A stretch of DNA of 64,000 nucleotides from CAZHCA01 sp964530825. Lineage in GTDB: Bacteria > Bacteroidota > Bacteroidia > Chitinophagales > Saprospiraceae. Numbering within the stretch: the stretch's first letter is position 1; each line of letters opens with the position of its first letter. Shown one piece after another: positions 8,360-16,644 of this stretch. The notes under the pieces are model-generated. The model saw nothing but the letters and a program-made list of their open reading frames with translations. It was not told the DNA's origin and did not search any database. A program made the position numbers and the translations under genes. Location: NCBI GenBank assembly GCA_964530825.1, contig CAZHCA010000021.1, forward strand, positions 18,782 through 82,781. The letters are read 5' to 3'.

Positions 8360-11055
8360 CCGGTACTTTTTAGGCCTCCGGAAATAGCATTGACCAGCAG
8401 CAGCAATTGGCGCAGTAGTGCTTCATCGTCATTGCCGTTTTGCCGCCAGGCTTGCAGATAGCGCAGTTGCATATCGTGCAGGGCCGACAAGCCACGTCCG
8501 CGCCGCGCTACGTTTTCGAGCTGAGAGATGCGGCGGTCGGTAGCGGGGGCTCCCATCAGTAACTCGATATGTCGCCGGCCTTCGGCGTGTTCCTGCAAAA
8601 TCATCTCCATAAGCTCGGCGCGCACCACTTCATCGTCTACTAGCTGGGCAAAGCGCTCCATAATCTCAGGTGCCGCCTTCAGTAAATTGGTTTCGACTTG
8701 GATGAGGGTGTATTTCCAGAAGGGCCAGGTGTCGACCACCTCCTGCAGTTGCAGGTAATCGTCCGGGTGATTGGTTTGCAATTGCTGCAAGGCTGTGCCC
8801 GTTCCGAACCACCCAGTTAAGTGAAAGCGGGCCTGGCTCCAACTAAAAACCCAAGGAATGGCGCGCAGGTCCTCCAAGCTACGCCGACCGGTACGGCGTG
8901 CCGGGCGCGACCCGATCTTACTTTGCTCCAGTACATCGATGGGCGTTGCCTGGCTGTAGAAGGGAATGAAGCCCTCGTAATCGATAAGTTGGCGGTAGCG
9001 CTTCAGCGACAGGTCGGCCAGCTTTTGCATAGCTCCCTCTGGATACCCTGGAGCGGATTGGGTCCGTTTTGCCAACATAGTTTGCTTGGCAACTCCCGAA
9101 AGTAACATTTCCAGGTTATAAGTAGCGTTGATTAAATTAGCATATTGCTGGGCAATGGACTCCCCCTGTACGGTCATTTTGATGTGCCCGCTCATGGAGC
9201 CCGGAGGCATACTCTCCAGAAAGCGGTGTGTCTTGCCGCCACCACGGCTAATGGTGCCTCCTTTGCCGTGGAAAAAACGCAGAGCTACCCCATGGCGGTC
9301 AGCCACCAGTGTCAGGTCTTTTTCCGCCTGGTAAATGTTCCAGCGACTGGCTAGAATACCACCATCTTTATTACTGTCGCTATACCCCAACATAATTTCC
9401 TGCACATTAGAACCGGATTGCTCCCGGTGCCGCTTCGTGATGGGATGGCTCAGAAAAGCATCCAGGATTTTTCCGCCTGCCTTCAGATCGTCAATGGTTT
9501 CCAAGAGCGGCACTACCGGCAAGGGGGTATTCAGCAAACCGACCTCGCGCATGAACAGGTAGACGACCAGCATATCGCTCAGGCTGCGCGTCATGCTCAC
9601 AATAAGCGATCCTATACCACCGGTTCCATAGCGATCGATGTAGCGGCGCAATACGCCAAAATAGCCTAGTACTGCATCAGCCTCGGGTCCGCATGCGGTG
9701 CCTGCCACCACAAAAGGACGGCCACTTTTCAATTCCTGGTTGAGAAAATCGAGTCGTTTTTGCTCGTCCCAGCTCCCGTAGTCGGCATCGGTAATGCTCG
9801 CGGCGGCCAACAGTTGGCTCAATGCTTTTTCATGGTAGGCGCTATTCTGACGAACATCGAGCTTGGCCAGGTGAAACCCAAAACAACGCACCATGCGTTC
9901 GACGGGAAACAGCTGTTCCTGGGCTATCCGGTGCGCACCAATCTCTTGCAACGTTTGGCGCAAGAAGCGCAGATCTTCTTGCAGTTCCTCGGGCCGGGTA
10001 TAGGGCCATCCACCCCCTTCCCGTAAGGTATGCTCGAGGCGTACGCGCATCAGATTAACGTATTGGCGCCAAGGTTCGCCGGGGTTGCGATCGACGGCCT
10101 TTGTTCCGGCTTCACCCAAGCTCGCTACCATTTCCTGGATCTTGCGCTCCAGCCCTTGGGGCACCGGGTTGGTATAGGCCGAGAGGCTCAATTTGGACCC
10201 CAAATCATACATTCCCGCCTGCAGCAGCTTCAGGGCCTCGCGCCGGTGCTCCAGCAGGGTATCTTCGGTAATTTCAGGTGTCACGTAAGGGTGCCCGTCG
10301 CGGTCACCGCCCACCCAACTGCCAAATTGCAGGAGTGGAAACTGTTCGGGATCGTGCAGCAATGTCTCGGGCAGATCCATGGCTGACCAGGCTGCCCGCA
10401 GGTGGTCGTCGCTCCAATTAAGGGCTGCCGGAAAAACCTGTGTGAAGTAGTGCAGTACGTTGCTGCGTTCGGCCCGCAGGTCGGGTTTGTCGAGGTAGAT
10501 CTCGCCCGTACGCCACCAGCGTTCGAGCAGAGCTTTCATATCGTTACGCAGGGCTTGCCGCTCAGAAGGCGACCAAACGGTATTTTCCCGCTTGACCAGC
10601 AATAGGTATAGCTCGCGGTGCTGCCCCAGCACGGTCACCCGCTTTGCCTCCGTAGGGTGCGCGGTCAGAACCGGCATTACGTGTAACTGAGACAGGGTGT
10701 CAACCATTTGCCCAGGATCCATACCTTGGGCTTTCCACTGCCGGAACGTCTCGGCCCAGGAACCACGAATGGCCTCGGGGCCGACCTCGGCCTCCACACG
10801 GCGCCGAAATTGAGCGGCCGCATTTTCTTCGACCATGTTCAGCAATTGGAAAGAGATGCTGAGCGCCTGGATGCGTTTGTCTGCCGGCACGGAATCGACT
10901 GGCATTGCATGATTGGGATCGTTAACCCAGGGAAGGGTTTTAGCCAAGTCATTTTCACCGAGCGACTCTAATACCTCGCGGAAAGCAGTCATTACAAAAT
11001 GCAGGTCAGTCCGGATTTTTTCTAATCCTAATTTTTCCAGTTGGGCTTTCGTCAT
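8356..11055 (-). CDS. ppc: phosphoenolpyruvate carboxylase
   Basis: This anaplerotic enzyme converts PEP and bicarbonate to oxaloacetate in the cytoplasm. Its 899 residues are the usual PEPC length. Diagnostic segments are VLTAHPTEAKRVTVL with the catalytic His, GGDRDGHPYVTPEI, MLGYSDSNKDGGILASRW, the mobile loop FHGKGGTISRGGGKTHRFL and RAIPWVFSWSQARFHLTGW. The loop differs from the classical FHGRGGSIGRGG at two positions (Arg to Lys, Gly to Ser). The protein ends in STG instead of the common NTG. The first gene of a two-gene unit, it runs with a 4-bp overlap into the SnoaL-fold gene. Confidence 0.96.
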   Translation of the reverse strand: MTKAQLEKLGLEKIRTDLHFVMTAFREVLESLGENDLAKTLPWVNDPNHAMPVDSVPADKRIQALSISFQLLNMVEENAAAQFRRRVEAEVGPEAIRGSWAETFRQWKAQGMDPGQMVDTLSQLHVMPVLTAHPTEAKRVTVLGQHRELYLLLVKRENTVWSPSERQALRNDMKALLERWWRTGEIYLDKPDLRAERSNVLHYFTQVFPAALNWSDDHLRAAWSAMDLPETLLHDPEQFPLLQFGSWVGGDRDGHPYVTPEITEDTLLEHRREALKLLQAGMYDLGSKLSLSAYTNPVPQGLERKIQEMVASLGEAGTKAVDRNPGEPWRQYVNLMRVRLEHTLREGGGWPYTRPEELQEDLRFLRQTLQEIGAHRIAQEQLFPVERMVRCFGFHLAKLDVRQNSAYHEKALSQLLAAASITDADYGSWDEQKRLDFLNQELKSGRPFVVAGTACGPEADAVLGYFGVLRRYIDRYGTGGIGSLIVSMTRSLSDMLVVYLFMREVGLLNTPLPVVPLLETIDDLKAGGKILDAFLSHPITKRHREQSGSNVQEIMLGYSDSNKDGGILASRWNIYQAEKDLTLVADRHGVALRFFHGKGGTISRGGGKTHRFLESMPPGSMSGHIKMTVQGESIAQQYANLINATYNLEMLLSGVAKQTMLAKRTQSAPGYPEGAMQKLADLSLKRYRQLIDYEGFIPFYSQATPIDVLEQSKIGSRPARRTGRRSLEDLRAIPWVFSWSQARFHLTGWFGTGTALQQLQTNHPDDYLQLQEVVDTWPFWKYTLIQVETNLLKAAPEIMERFAQLVDDEVVRAELMEMILQEHAEGRRHIELLMGAPATDRRISQLENVARRGRGLSALHDMQLRYLQAWRQNGNDDEALLRQLLLLVNAISGGLKSTG

Positions 11056-11238
11056 GAAGATTGGGTGTTTTTTCCGAAGAACTGGTTAACCGGAATTTGG
11101 TTTCCTTCGCATCGCACTTAATTCCACGCAATTATTCCGGATAGCCGACTATCCATTTTTCGATTACCGCAGCCCGGCCCATCAGCAAAAGTTTTCTGCG
11201 ATGTCCGGACAAACTGGACTCAAATTAAGAGATTACCC

Positions 11239-11427
11239 TTACTTTTCCCGCACCCGGCGGATATAGGCCACCAATGAAATAAGAAAAACAACTAGCCCGG
11301 CAGCTGCAAAAGTATAATTAAAGGTGAGATTGGTACCGTTAAGGGCCGAAGATAAACCCATTAAAAATAAAACCAAGCCAAGGACGATACCGACAATAGT
11401 CGGCAGTTTAGAGGGTTGTTCAGACAT
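11239..11427 (-). CDS. small two-TM membrane protein
   Basis: A 62-residue ORF starting at ATG 11427 (MSEQPSKLPT...). Two hydrophobic helices (about residues 11-26 and 37-55) are joined by LNGTNLTFNYTF, and a basic tail (YIRRVREK) places the C terminus in the cytoplasm by the positive-inside rule. I do not recognise the family. The frame stays open to 11523, but that extension is hydrophilic and unlikely to be translated. Confidence 0.55.
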   Translation of the reverse strand: MSEQPSKLPTIVGIVLGLVLFLMGLSSALNGTNLTFNYTFAAAGLVVFLISLVAYIRRVREK

Positions 11428-11628
11428 AAAGTACGAAAAGTTGGTACACGCTTCTTTATTGAAAAGCTTTTTGTGGTCAAAGGTTTGTTGGCCGGGGTCG
11501 AAAATCAAAATCTCTACTGTCACACGGTAGCGCTTCCGGAATCTAAAAGCAGACAGATCACGCGGGTAGGCATCGGTCGGATATCTGCTGCGAGGCCCTC
11601 CAGTTTATCGGTAACCAAAAATGATTAA

Positions 11629-11911
11629 ATGAACCTTCCCAACCCTTTCGACCCAACTTACGACAATGCAGAAAATCTTCAACTGATTGCCCAGATTGAA
11701 AATGGCTCCCACAAGGCATTGGAACAACTAGCCAGACGGCATCAGCACTATATCTCTAATATCGCCCTCAAGTTCGTGCTGACCCCTTACGATGCAGAGG
11801 ATATTACCCAAGTTTAAGGAAAAAGCACACCATGAAAAATTGATCAGAAGCCTGATCCGGGAAGAAAGCTTTCTTAGAATATTTAACCTAGACAGAGGGG
11901 ATAAAAACTGA
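11629..11911 (+). pseudogene. sigma-70 family factor with internal deletion
   Basis: The first 62 codons (NPFDPTYDNAENLQLIAQ..., then GSHKALEQLARRHQHYISN, IALKFVLTPYDAEDITQ) are the start of sigma region 2 of a Bacteroidota ECF-like sigma factor. Right after DAEDITQV the frame hits TAA (11815-11817). In the next frame the DNA reads KEKAHHEKLIRSLIREESFL then RIFNLDRGDKN and a stop at 11911. That looks like the extreme C-terminal tail of the same sigma subfamily. The simplest reading is a deletion of the middle of the gene joining region 2 to the tail. The N-terminal assignment is solid; the tail assignment is from memory of the subfamily. Confidence 0.65.
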
Positions 11912-11927
11912 TAACAGAAAAAACGCC

Positions 11928-13175
11928 CTAAAAGGCTTCGGCGATATTGATATAGTAATTATTGGTGCGATCGCCGAATCCCCAATCCAAGCGGATATTG
12001 AGGTTCTCTTTTTCTTCGAGTAAAAAACGAAGCCCCAGACCAACGGAAGGCTTTAAGTTGCTGAAACTAAAGGAGGAAAAATCAGAAGCCACCTCCCCCA
12101 CTCCGGCAAAGGCGACCATACCCCAGCGGCCGAAAAGGTGTTTTCGGTATTCGGTTTGAACCGCTATCAGGTGCCGGTCGATGAAACGCCCTTCGTAGTA
12201 GCCCCGCATAATTTCTTCACTACCCAAACGGCCCAACTCCCAGAGGGGAGTATCGCCGAAGCTAAAATGGGTCTTTAACTGAAAGGCTAACACATCATCG
12301 TTTTTGCGGAAAGGCTGGGTAAAATACCGAAGGTCCAAACGGGTGAGCTGAAACTCATTGGTGCCGCCAAACACCTTACCGTAAAAGCCATGGGTAAATT
12401 CGGCGTATAATCCGTTCTGGGCATTGAGCAGGTTATCGCGATTATCGTAGACGATTGCGAACTCCGCTCCTACCGATGTGGAACCATGCGCCCCGGACAC
12501 CTCCGAATTGTCCAAAATTCCATCGGGTAATGCTTCGACACCGCCAAAAAAATTGTAACGTATGCCGGCCCCGGCAAAAAGATAGCGAATAGGTGTCTGT
12601 TTGAGCAGGATGGGTTCGATGAGCACCTGACTAAAGTCGAATTCTTCCTCGTTGGTCTCGGGGCTATTGTTGCCAATTCCGAAGTACAGTTGGGAAAAGG
12701 AACGGATGTCTAAATTACCAGTCAACATCCATTTTTCCTGGGGCGAAAAAATTTCGAAACCAGAAAAAATGACAAATTGGTTTTCCAGGGTGTACTGCAG
12801 TGAGATCGGCATGTTAGAGGTTCTCGTCTCGGGGCCTGATCCCGGTAACTTGAACAGATACTTGGCCCCGACCCCGAAACTCCAGCTGGTCTCGGGAGCG
12901 TAAGTAACGACCGGCGACATGATGACTTTAGCCGGATAGGCGGATGGATCTCGCATGAGGGCCTTTTTATTGGTATGGACGGTGAAGAATTCAATAAGGT
13001 CGTCGATGCTTTGCGCAAAAGATACTTTTGCCTGGAAAAACAAAAAAAAGAAAACAAGTGGCAGGAATATGGACCGCGAAAAACTTTGAAGCTTTATCTT
13101 GCAGGTAATATACCGGGAGGGGCCATCTGGAGGTTTGGTTTCGATCTTGCCTGTAGTGAAATCGCTATGCTGCAT
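11928..13175 (-). CDS. BamA/TamA-like outer membrane beta-barrel protein
   Basis: A protein of about 415 residues with a late signal segment (FSRSIFLPLVFFFLFFQAKV, cleavage after SFAQ) preceded by a hydrophilic extension of about 30 residues. The rest is a run of amphipathic beta-strands ending in a C-terminal Phe (INIAEAF). LGSEEIMRGYYEGRFIDRH corresponds to the conserved (V/M)RG(F/Y) lid-lock motif of Omp85 barrels, and YDNRDNLLNAQNGLY is the preceding conserved strand/loop. There are no POTRA domains, so this is the short surface-antigen type. It may assemble or export outer membrane cargo; the client is unknown. ATG 13175 is used; the preceding TTG at 13178 adds one residue. Confidence 0.85.
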   Translation of the reverse strand: MQHSDFTTGKIETKPPDGPSRYITCKIKLQSFSRSIFLPLVFFFLFFQAKVSFAQSIDDLIEFFTVHTNKKALMRDPSAYPAKVIMSPVVTYAPETSWSFGVGAKYLFKLPGSGPETRTSNMPISLQYTLENQFVIFSGFEIFSPQEKWMLTGNLDIRSFSQLYFGIGNNSPETNEEEFDFSQVLIEPILLKQTPIRYLFAGAGIRYNFFGGVEALPDGILDNSEVSGAHGSTSVGAEFAIVYDNRDNLLNAQNGLYAEFTHGFYGKVFGGTNEFQLTRLDLRYFTQPFRKNDDVLAFQLKTHFSFGDTPLWELGRLGSEEIMRGYYEGRFIDRHLIAVQTEYRKHLFGRWGMVAFAGVGEVASDFSSFSFSNLKPSVGLGLRFLLEEKENLNIRLDWGFGDRTNNYYINIAEAF

Positions 13176-13178
13176 CAA

Positions 13179-13464
13179 TAAGATATTTACCTATATAAAT
13201 TCATGCCTCCCGGTTAGGTAAGTGTACCGGAAAAATAAATGGTATTACCGGGGCTGACCACTCTTCCAACATGCATTCAAAGAGCTGAAAGCCTAGGCTA
13301 TCAATTTTACCGGCCTGCTATCTTGTCGTGCACTTATCCCAAACAGGTGTGCCCGAAGACTATTACAGAACCGGCTATTCTCCGATATGGTTGAGTTTCC
13401 GTTACACTTCCATGACCGGTGCACTGCGGCCGACACCTGTGCCCTGGACTAATGGGTTACCGTT
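13179..13464. other. intergenic DNA, no gene seen
   Basis: Between the divergent start of the Omp85-like gene and the terminator of the cstB-like gene I see no gene with recognisable coding features. A 64-codon plus-strand frame (13328-13522) has no homology I recognise and overlaps the terminator stem. Confidence 0.5.
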
Positions 13465-13507
13465 AAAACAAAAGGAAATTGGAGCAGGGAGATCAATTCC
13501 CTGCTCC
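13465..13507 (-). terminator. terminator downstream of the cstB-like gene
   Basis: On the minus strand a perfect 10-bp stem GGAGCAGGGA/TCCCTGCTCC with a 7-nt loop is followed by a T-rich tail (AATTTCCTTTTGTTTT). It lies 30 bp beyond the stop of the persulfide dioxygenase gene. Confidence 0.75.
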
Positions 13508-13537
13508 TGTAGAGGTAGTTGAAAGCGTGCAGCATGC

Positions 13538-14890
13538 TTATTCTGGAAGGTATGTCTTTACATGCTCGCTCAGGTCGTAGACCCGAGCTTGGTCGCCCAA
13601 TTCGCCGGCTACAATGCTGCTACCCGCAGCCGAGCGGTAACCACCGGCGCAGTGTACTACGATCGGCTTGTCGGTAGGAATCTCCGCTACCCGTCCCGGC
13701 AATTCTGGTAGCGGAATATTAATAGCATTTTCGAATGCTTTTCCGGCGTTAAATTCCTCAATACTTCGGATATCGACAATGGTATAAGCCGTAGGATTTT
13801 TGTCAAAATCTCGTTCGTTCAGTTGCTCCATGGAAGCGAGCGGTGCCAGACCGGGCCGGTATAAAAAGGCGGCCCGAATGCGGCTCTCGTAACCGATTTT
13901 AGCTGTTTTGGCAATTAAATCTTCCAGGGTGGATGCTTCGTCTGCTACCAGGTAAAAAAACTCGCTGGGCCGCAGTAGGGAACCTAACCATGTTTCGAAT
14001 TTATCATCTTGCATAATATTGATGGCACCTTCGTAGTGCGCTTTTTTAAAAACGGCCTCGTCGCGCGCATCCACAATGCGAGTGTCTGGATAGAGTTGTA
14101 GGAGTTGGCCATCGGGCCTCGGTACGGCTTTCAGGCTATCGGCAAAACCCTCGGCCCCGGTTTTGTTTAAATCAACGTCATAGCCAAAATAAGCTGGAAT
14201 GAAGGGCTGCCCTTCTAACAGAAAGTCGACGAACTGATCTTCGGTCATCTCTTGCAGGGCGGCATTTTCCTCCAGCTGCTGGTGCAGGGTGCTTGAGCGC
14301 TCTTCACTCATGTTTTTACCACATAGGCTGCCCGCTCCGTGGGCCGGATATACGATAATGTCTGGATCGAGGGGCATTATTTTTTGGCGCGTGGTACGGT
14401 ACATCATGCGCGCCAATTCTTCGCGCTTGGCCTGCATGGCACCAGCCGATTCGCGCAAATCGGGCCGCCCGACATCGCCGATGAACAGGGTATCGCCGGT
14501 AAAAATGGCGTGGTCCTTGCCGTTTTCATCCCGAACAATCACCGAAATGCTGTCCGGCGAATGACCGGGGGTATGGATGGCGCGCAGTTCGACCCCATTG
14601 AGCAAAATGCGATCGCCCTCATCAAATGGCTGATGCGGATAGTGGGCTTTTACCATAGCGCTTACGTAAATGGTAGCACCCGTGTCGCGGGCCATCTCTA
14701 AATGGCAGCTCACAAAATCAGCGTGGGGATGGGTCTCAATGATACCCATCAGTGTAGCGCCCTTTTCACGCAAATAATCATAGTAAGGTTGCGGGTCGCG
14801 CCCCGGGTCGACGACAACGGCGCGGTCGCCGGCAATCAGTGCGTAAGAGGCATGTGCTAAGCCTTCGTCATAAAATTGATGGATGTGCAT
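13538..14890 (-). CDS. CstB-like persulfide dioxygenase-rhodanese fusion
   Basis: This 450-residue protein has a metallo-beta-lactamase-fold persulfide dioxygenase domain (about 1-245) followed by two rhodanese-like domains. The metal-binding block is ETHPHADFVSCH (H54, H56, D58), then HTPGHSPDS and FTGDTLFIGDVGRPDL. The first rhodanese domain (~255-345) lacks the active Cys (FFYLVADEAS at that site). The second has it in VVHCAGGYRSA. Pseudo-rhodanese plus active rhodanese is the CstB layout, in which thiol persulfides and sulfite are turned into thiosulfate, detoxifying sulfide. Bacillithiol persulfide is a plausible substrate since bshC is present. Start ATG 14890; another in-frame ATG two codons upstream (14896) is equally possible. 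OxyR lies directly upstream on the same strand. Confidence 0.9.
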   Translation of the reverse strand: MHIHQFYDEGLAHASYALIAGDRAVVVDPGRDPQPYYDYLREKGATLMGIIETHPHADFVSCHLEMARDTGATIYVSAMVKAHYPHQPFDEGDRILLNGVELRAIHTPGHSPDSISVIVRDENGKDHAIFTGDTLFIGDVGRPDLRESAGAMQAKREELARMMYRTTRQKIMPLDPDIIVYPAHGAGSLCGKNMSEERSSTLHQQLEENAALQEMTEDQFVDFLLEGQPFIPAYFGYDVDLNKTGAEGFADSLKAVPRPDGQLLQLYPDTRIVDARDEAVFKKAHYEGAINIMQDDKFETWLGSLLRPSEFFYLVADEASTLEDLIAKTAKIGYESRIRAAFLYRPGLAPLASMEQLNERDFDKNPTAYTIVDIRSIEEFNAGKAFENAINIPLPELPGRVAEIPTDKPIVVHCAGGYRSAAGSSIVAGELGDQARVYDLSEHVKTYLPE

Positions 14891-15063
14891 AATCATATGC
14901 GCTTTTAAGCATATGAACATATTTTCATGGATTGATGTTGAGCAAAAATCTCGGGAAAAAGCTAATGCGGTGTGCCTTTTCTCATTCTCTTCTAAGTCAA
15001 AGCTTTGGATGGAAGCAAACACCCGTACCGACAGCACGCTCCTATCAGTTGTCGAGATTTTAA

Positions 15064-16008
15064 TCAGCCCACGCCTGTTTCGACCACTTCTCCTTTTTCC
15101 CACATCTTCTTCGGTACGCTATGGCGGATGAGTTCGCCAATCTCTTGCAGCAATGGACTCCGCACGTGATTGGGCAAGTGCAGCAAGCTGATCTCCCGCA
15201 CCCGGCGCGGCCCGGCCAAGGCTTTAATCATATCCTCGCGTTCGCTGTCGAAGTGCAGGGTAGTCAGTTCGGGCAAAACCGTTACGCCGCCTTTGTATTC
15301 AACGATACGGCAAAGCGACTCTATCGAATGGCTCTCGAAATAAAACAGATTCTGCGCCTGGGCGCCCTGCTGTTTCAAATCGCAGATATTATCGACCTGG
15401 TTGCGCAGACAGTTGCCCTCCTTCAGCAACCAAAGATCTTGCAGGGGCACCTCACTGATGTCGACCTGGTCACGGGAATAGAGCGTATGCTCGTGCGACA
15501 CAAATAGTAGGAAGCGCTCGTAAAAAAGCGGGTGGGTTGAAAAGATGGTTTTGGATTGAATAGGAGTCGCCACCAGTCCAATGTCCAGCGCTCCGGTTCG
15601 GATCCCCTGCAGCACTTCTTCGGTAATGGCCTCCTGCACATGAATCTTCAGCTTGGGATACCGCTGATTGAGTTGCTCGATAAAAAGGGGTAACAAATAA
15701 GGAGCCAGGGTGGGAATGATTCCAATAGTCAGACGGCCTGAAAACTCTTCACGCAGTGTGGCCGCCAGATCGCGTAACTGACGGGCGCGGGTCAGCAATA
15801 GCTCGGCGTGCTCCAGGAAGACCTTGCCGGCCACCGTCACCCGTAATTGACGCTGGGAACGGTCGAAGAGCTGGATATCGAGTTCTTCCTCCAATTTGCG
15901 GATCTGCAAACTCAATCCCGGCTGGGATATGCCTAAAGTACTAGCAGCCCGCCGAAAACTACCGGCCCGTTGGAGCGTAAGCGCATAATTGATTTGGGTT
16001 AGCGTCAT
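15064..16008 (-). CDS. oxyR: LysR-type regulator OxyR (both redox cysteines present)
   Basis: A 314-residue LysR-family peroxide sensor. The N-terminal winged HTH is MTLTQINYALTLQRAGSFRR followed by AASTLGISQPGLSLQIRKLE. The substrate-binding domain contains EGNCLRNQVDNIC, in which two Cys are nine positions apart. The same spacing and context (CLRDQ....C) occur at C199 and C208 of E. coli OxyR, which form the peroxide-induced disulfide. The preceding TTG start (16014) adds two residues; ATG 16008 is used. The cstB-like gene follows 170 bp downstream on the same strand, and an ankyrin protein is divergent upstream. Both are plausible targets. Confidence 0.88.
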   Translation of the reverse strand: MTLTQINYALTLQRAGSFRRAASTLGISQPGLSLQIRKLEEELDIQLFDRSQRQLRVTVAGKVFLEHAELLLTRARQLRDLAATLREEFSGRLTIGIIPTLAPYLLPLFIEQLNQRYPKLKIHVQEAITEEVLQGIRTGALDIGLVATPIQSKTIFSTHPLFYERFLLFVSHEHTLYSRDQVDISEVPLQDLWLLKEGNCLRNQVDNICDLKQQGAQAQNLFYFESHSIESLCRIVEYKGGVTVLPELTTLHFDSEREDMIKALAGPRRVREISLLHLPNHVRSPLLQEIGELIRHSVPKKMWEKGEVVETGVG

Positions 16009-16119
16009 AATCAATACTTATCGCAAGGTTAAATTAATAAATAAAGATTATAACAAACTAGAAATTTAGGAGGCTTGTGTATAGCATGCATTACCTTTAA
16101 GTGCATTAAAACGTGAACG

Positions 16120-16590
16120 ATGTCTGATATTTTCGAATCCATTCGCCAGGGGGCTACCGAGGCGGTAGCTTCGATCATCGAGCAGGATCCGGGAGCCGTT
16201 CAAGCCACCGACCCCCGCGGGTTCACCCCTCTGGTATTGGCTACTTACATAGGGCATTTACCGGTCGCACGGTTGCTTTTGGAAAAGGGTGCCCCGATAG
16301 ATGCGCGCGATGGCGTCGGTAACACGGCGCTGATGGGCGTAAGCTTCAAAGGCAATACCGACATGGCCCGTTTATTACTGGAAAACGGTGCCGACGTCAA
16401 TGCTCGCAACCATAGCGGAGCTACGCCTTTGAGTTTTGCAGCTATGTTTGGTCAGACTGCCATAATAAAATTATTATTGGAAAAGAACGCCGATCCTGCT
16501 CTTGCCGACCATCAGGGTTATACCCCGCTACAGCATGCCCGGATGAAGGGACATGCCGAAGTGGTGGCGTTGTTGACAAAAACTACTTAG
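16120..16590 (+). CDS. ankyrin-repeat protein divergent from oxyR
   Basis: A 156-residue cytoplasmic protein made of about four ankyrin repeats with the G.TPL..A...GH/N....LLLE.GA....D signature (for example GFTPLVLATYIGHLPVARLL at ~36-55 and GATPLSFAAMFGQTAIIKLL). There is no signal peptide. Small ankyrin proteins next to oxyR or catalase genes (AnkB in Pseudomonas) help catalase function. The 111-bp divergent spacing from oxyR supports an oxidative-stress role here, but no catalase gene is in the window, so this is inference. It converges with the helicase gene. Confidence 0.85.
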   Translation: MSDIFESIRQGATEAVASIIEQDPGAVQATDPRGFTPLVLATYIGHLPVARLLLEKGAPIDARDGVGNTALMGVSFKGNTDMARLLLENGADVNARNHSGATPLSFAAMFGQTAIIKLLLEKNADPALADHQGYTPLQHARMKGHAEVVALLTKTT

Positions 16591-16644
16591 AGCTTTTACG
16601 GAGTGCAACACATAGCAAGACTGGCGCGAAGCTGAAGTAGCTCC

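Noticed and set aside
13328..13522. 64-codon frame between the Omp85 and cstB-like genes
   Set aside because: It overlaps a clear terminator stem and has no recognisable domain.
16009..16119. OxyR operator
   Set aside because: I looked for ATAG-type spaced motifs and found no convincing match by eye; a matrix search would be needed.
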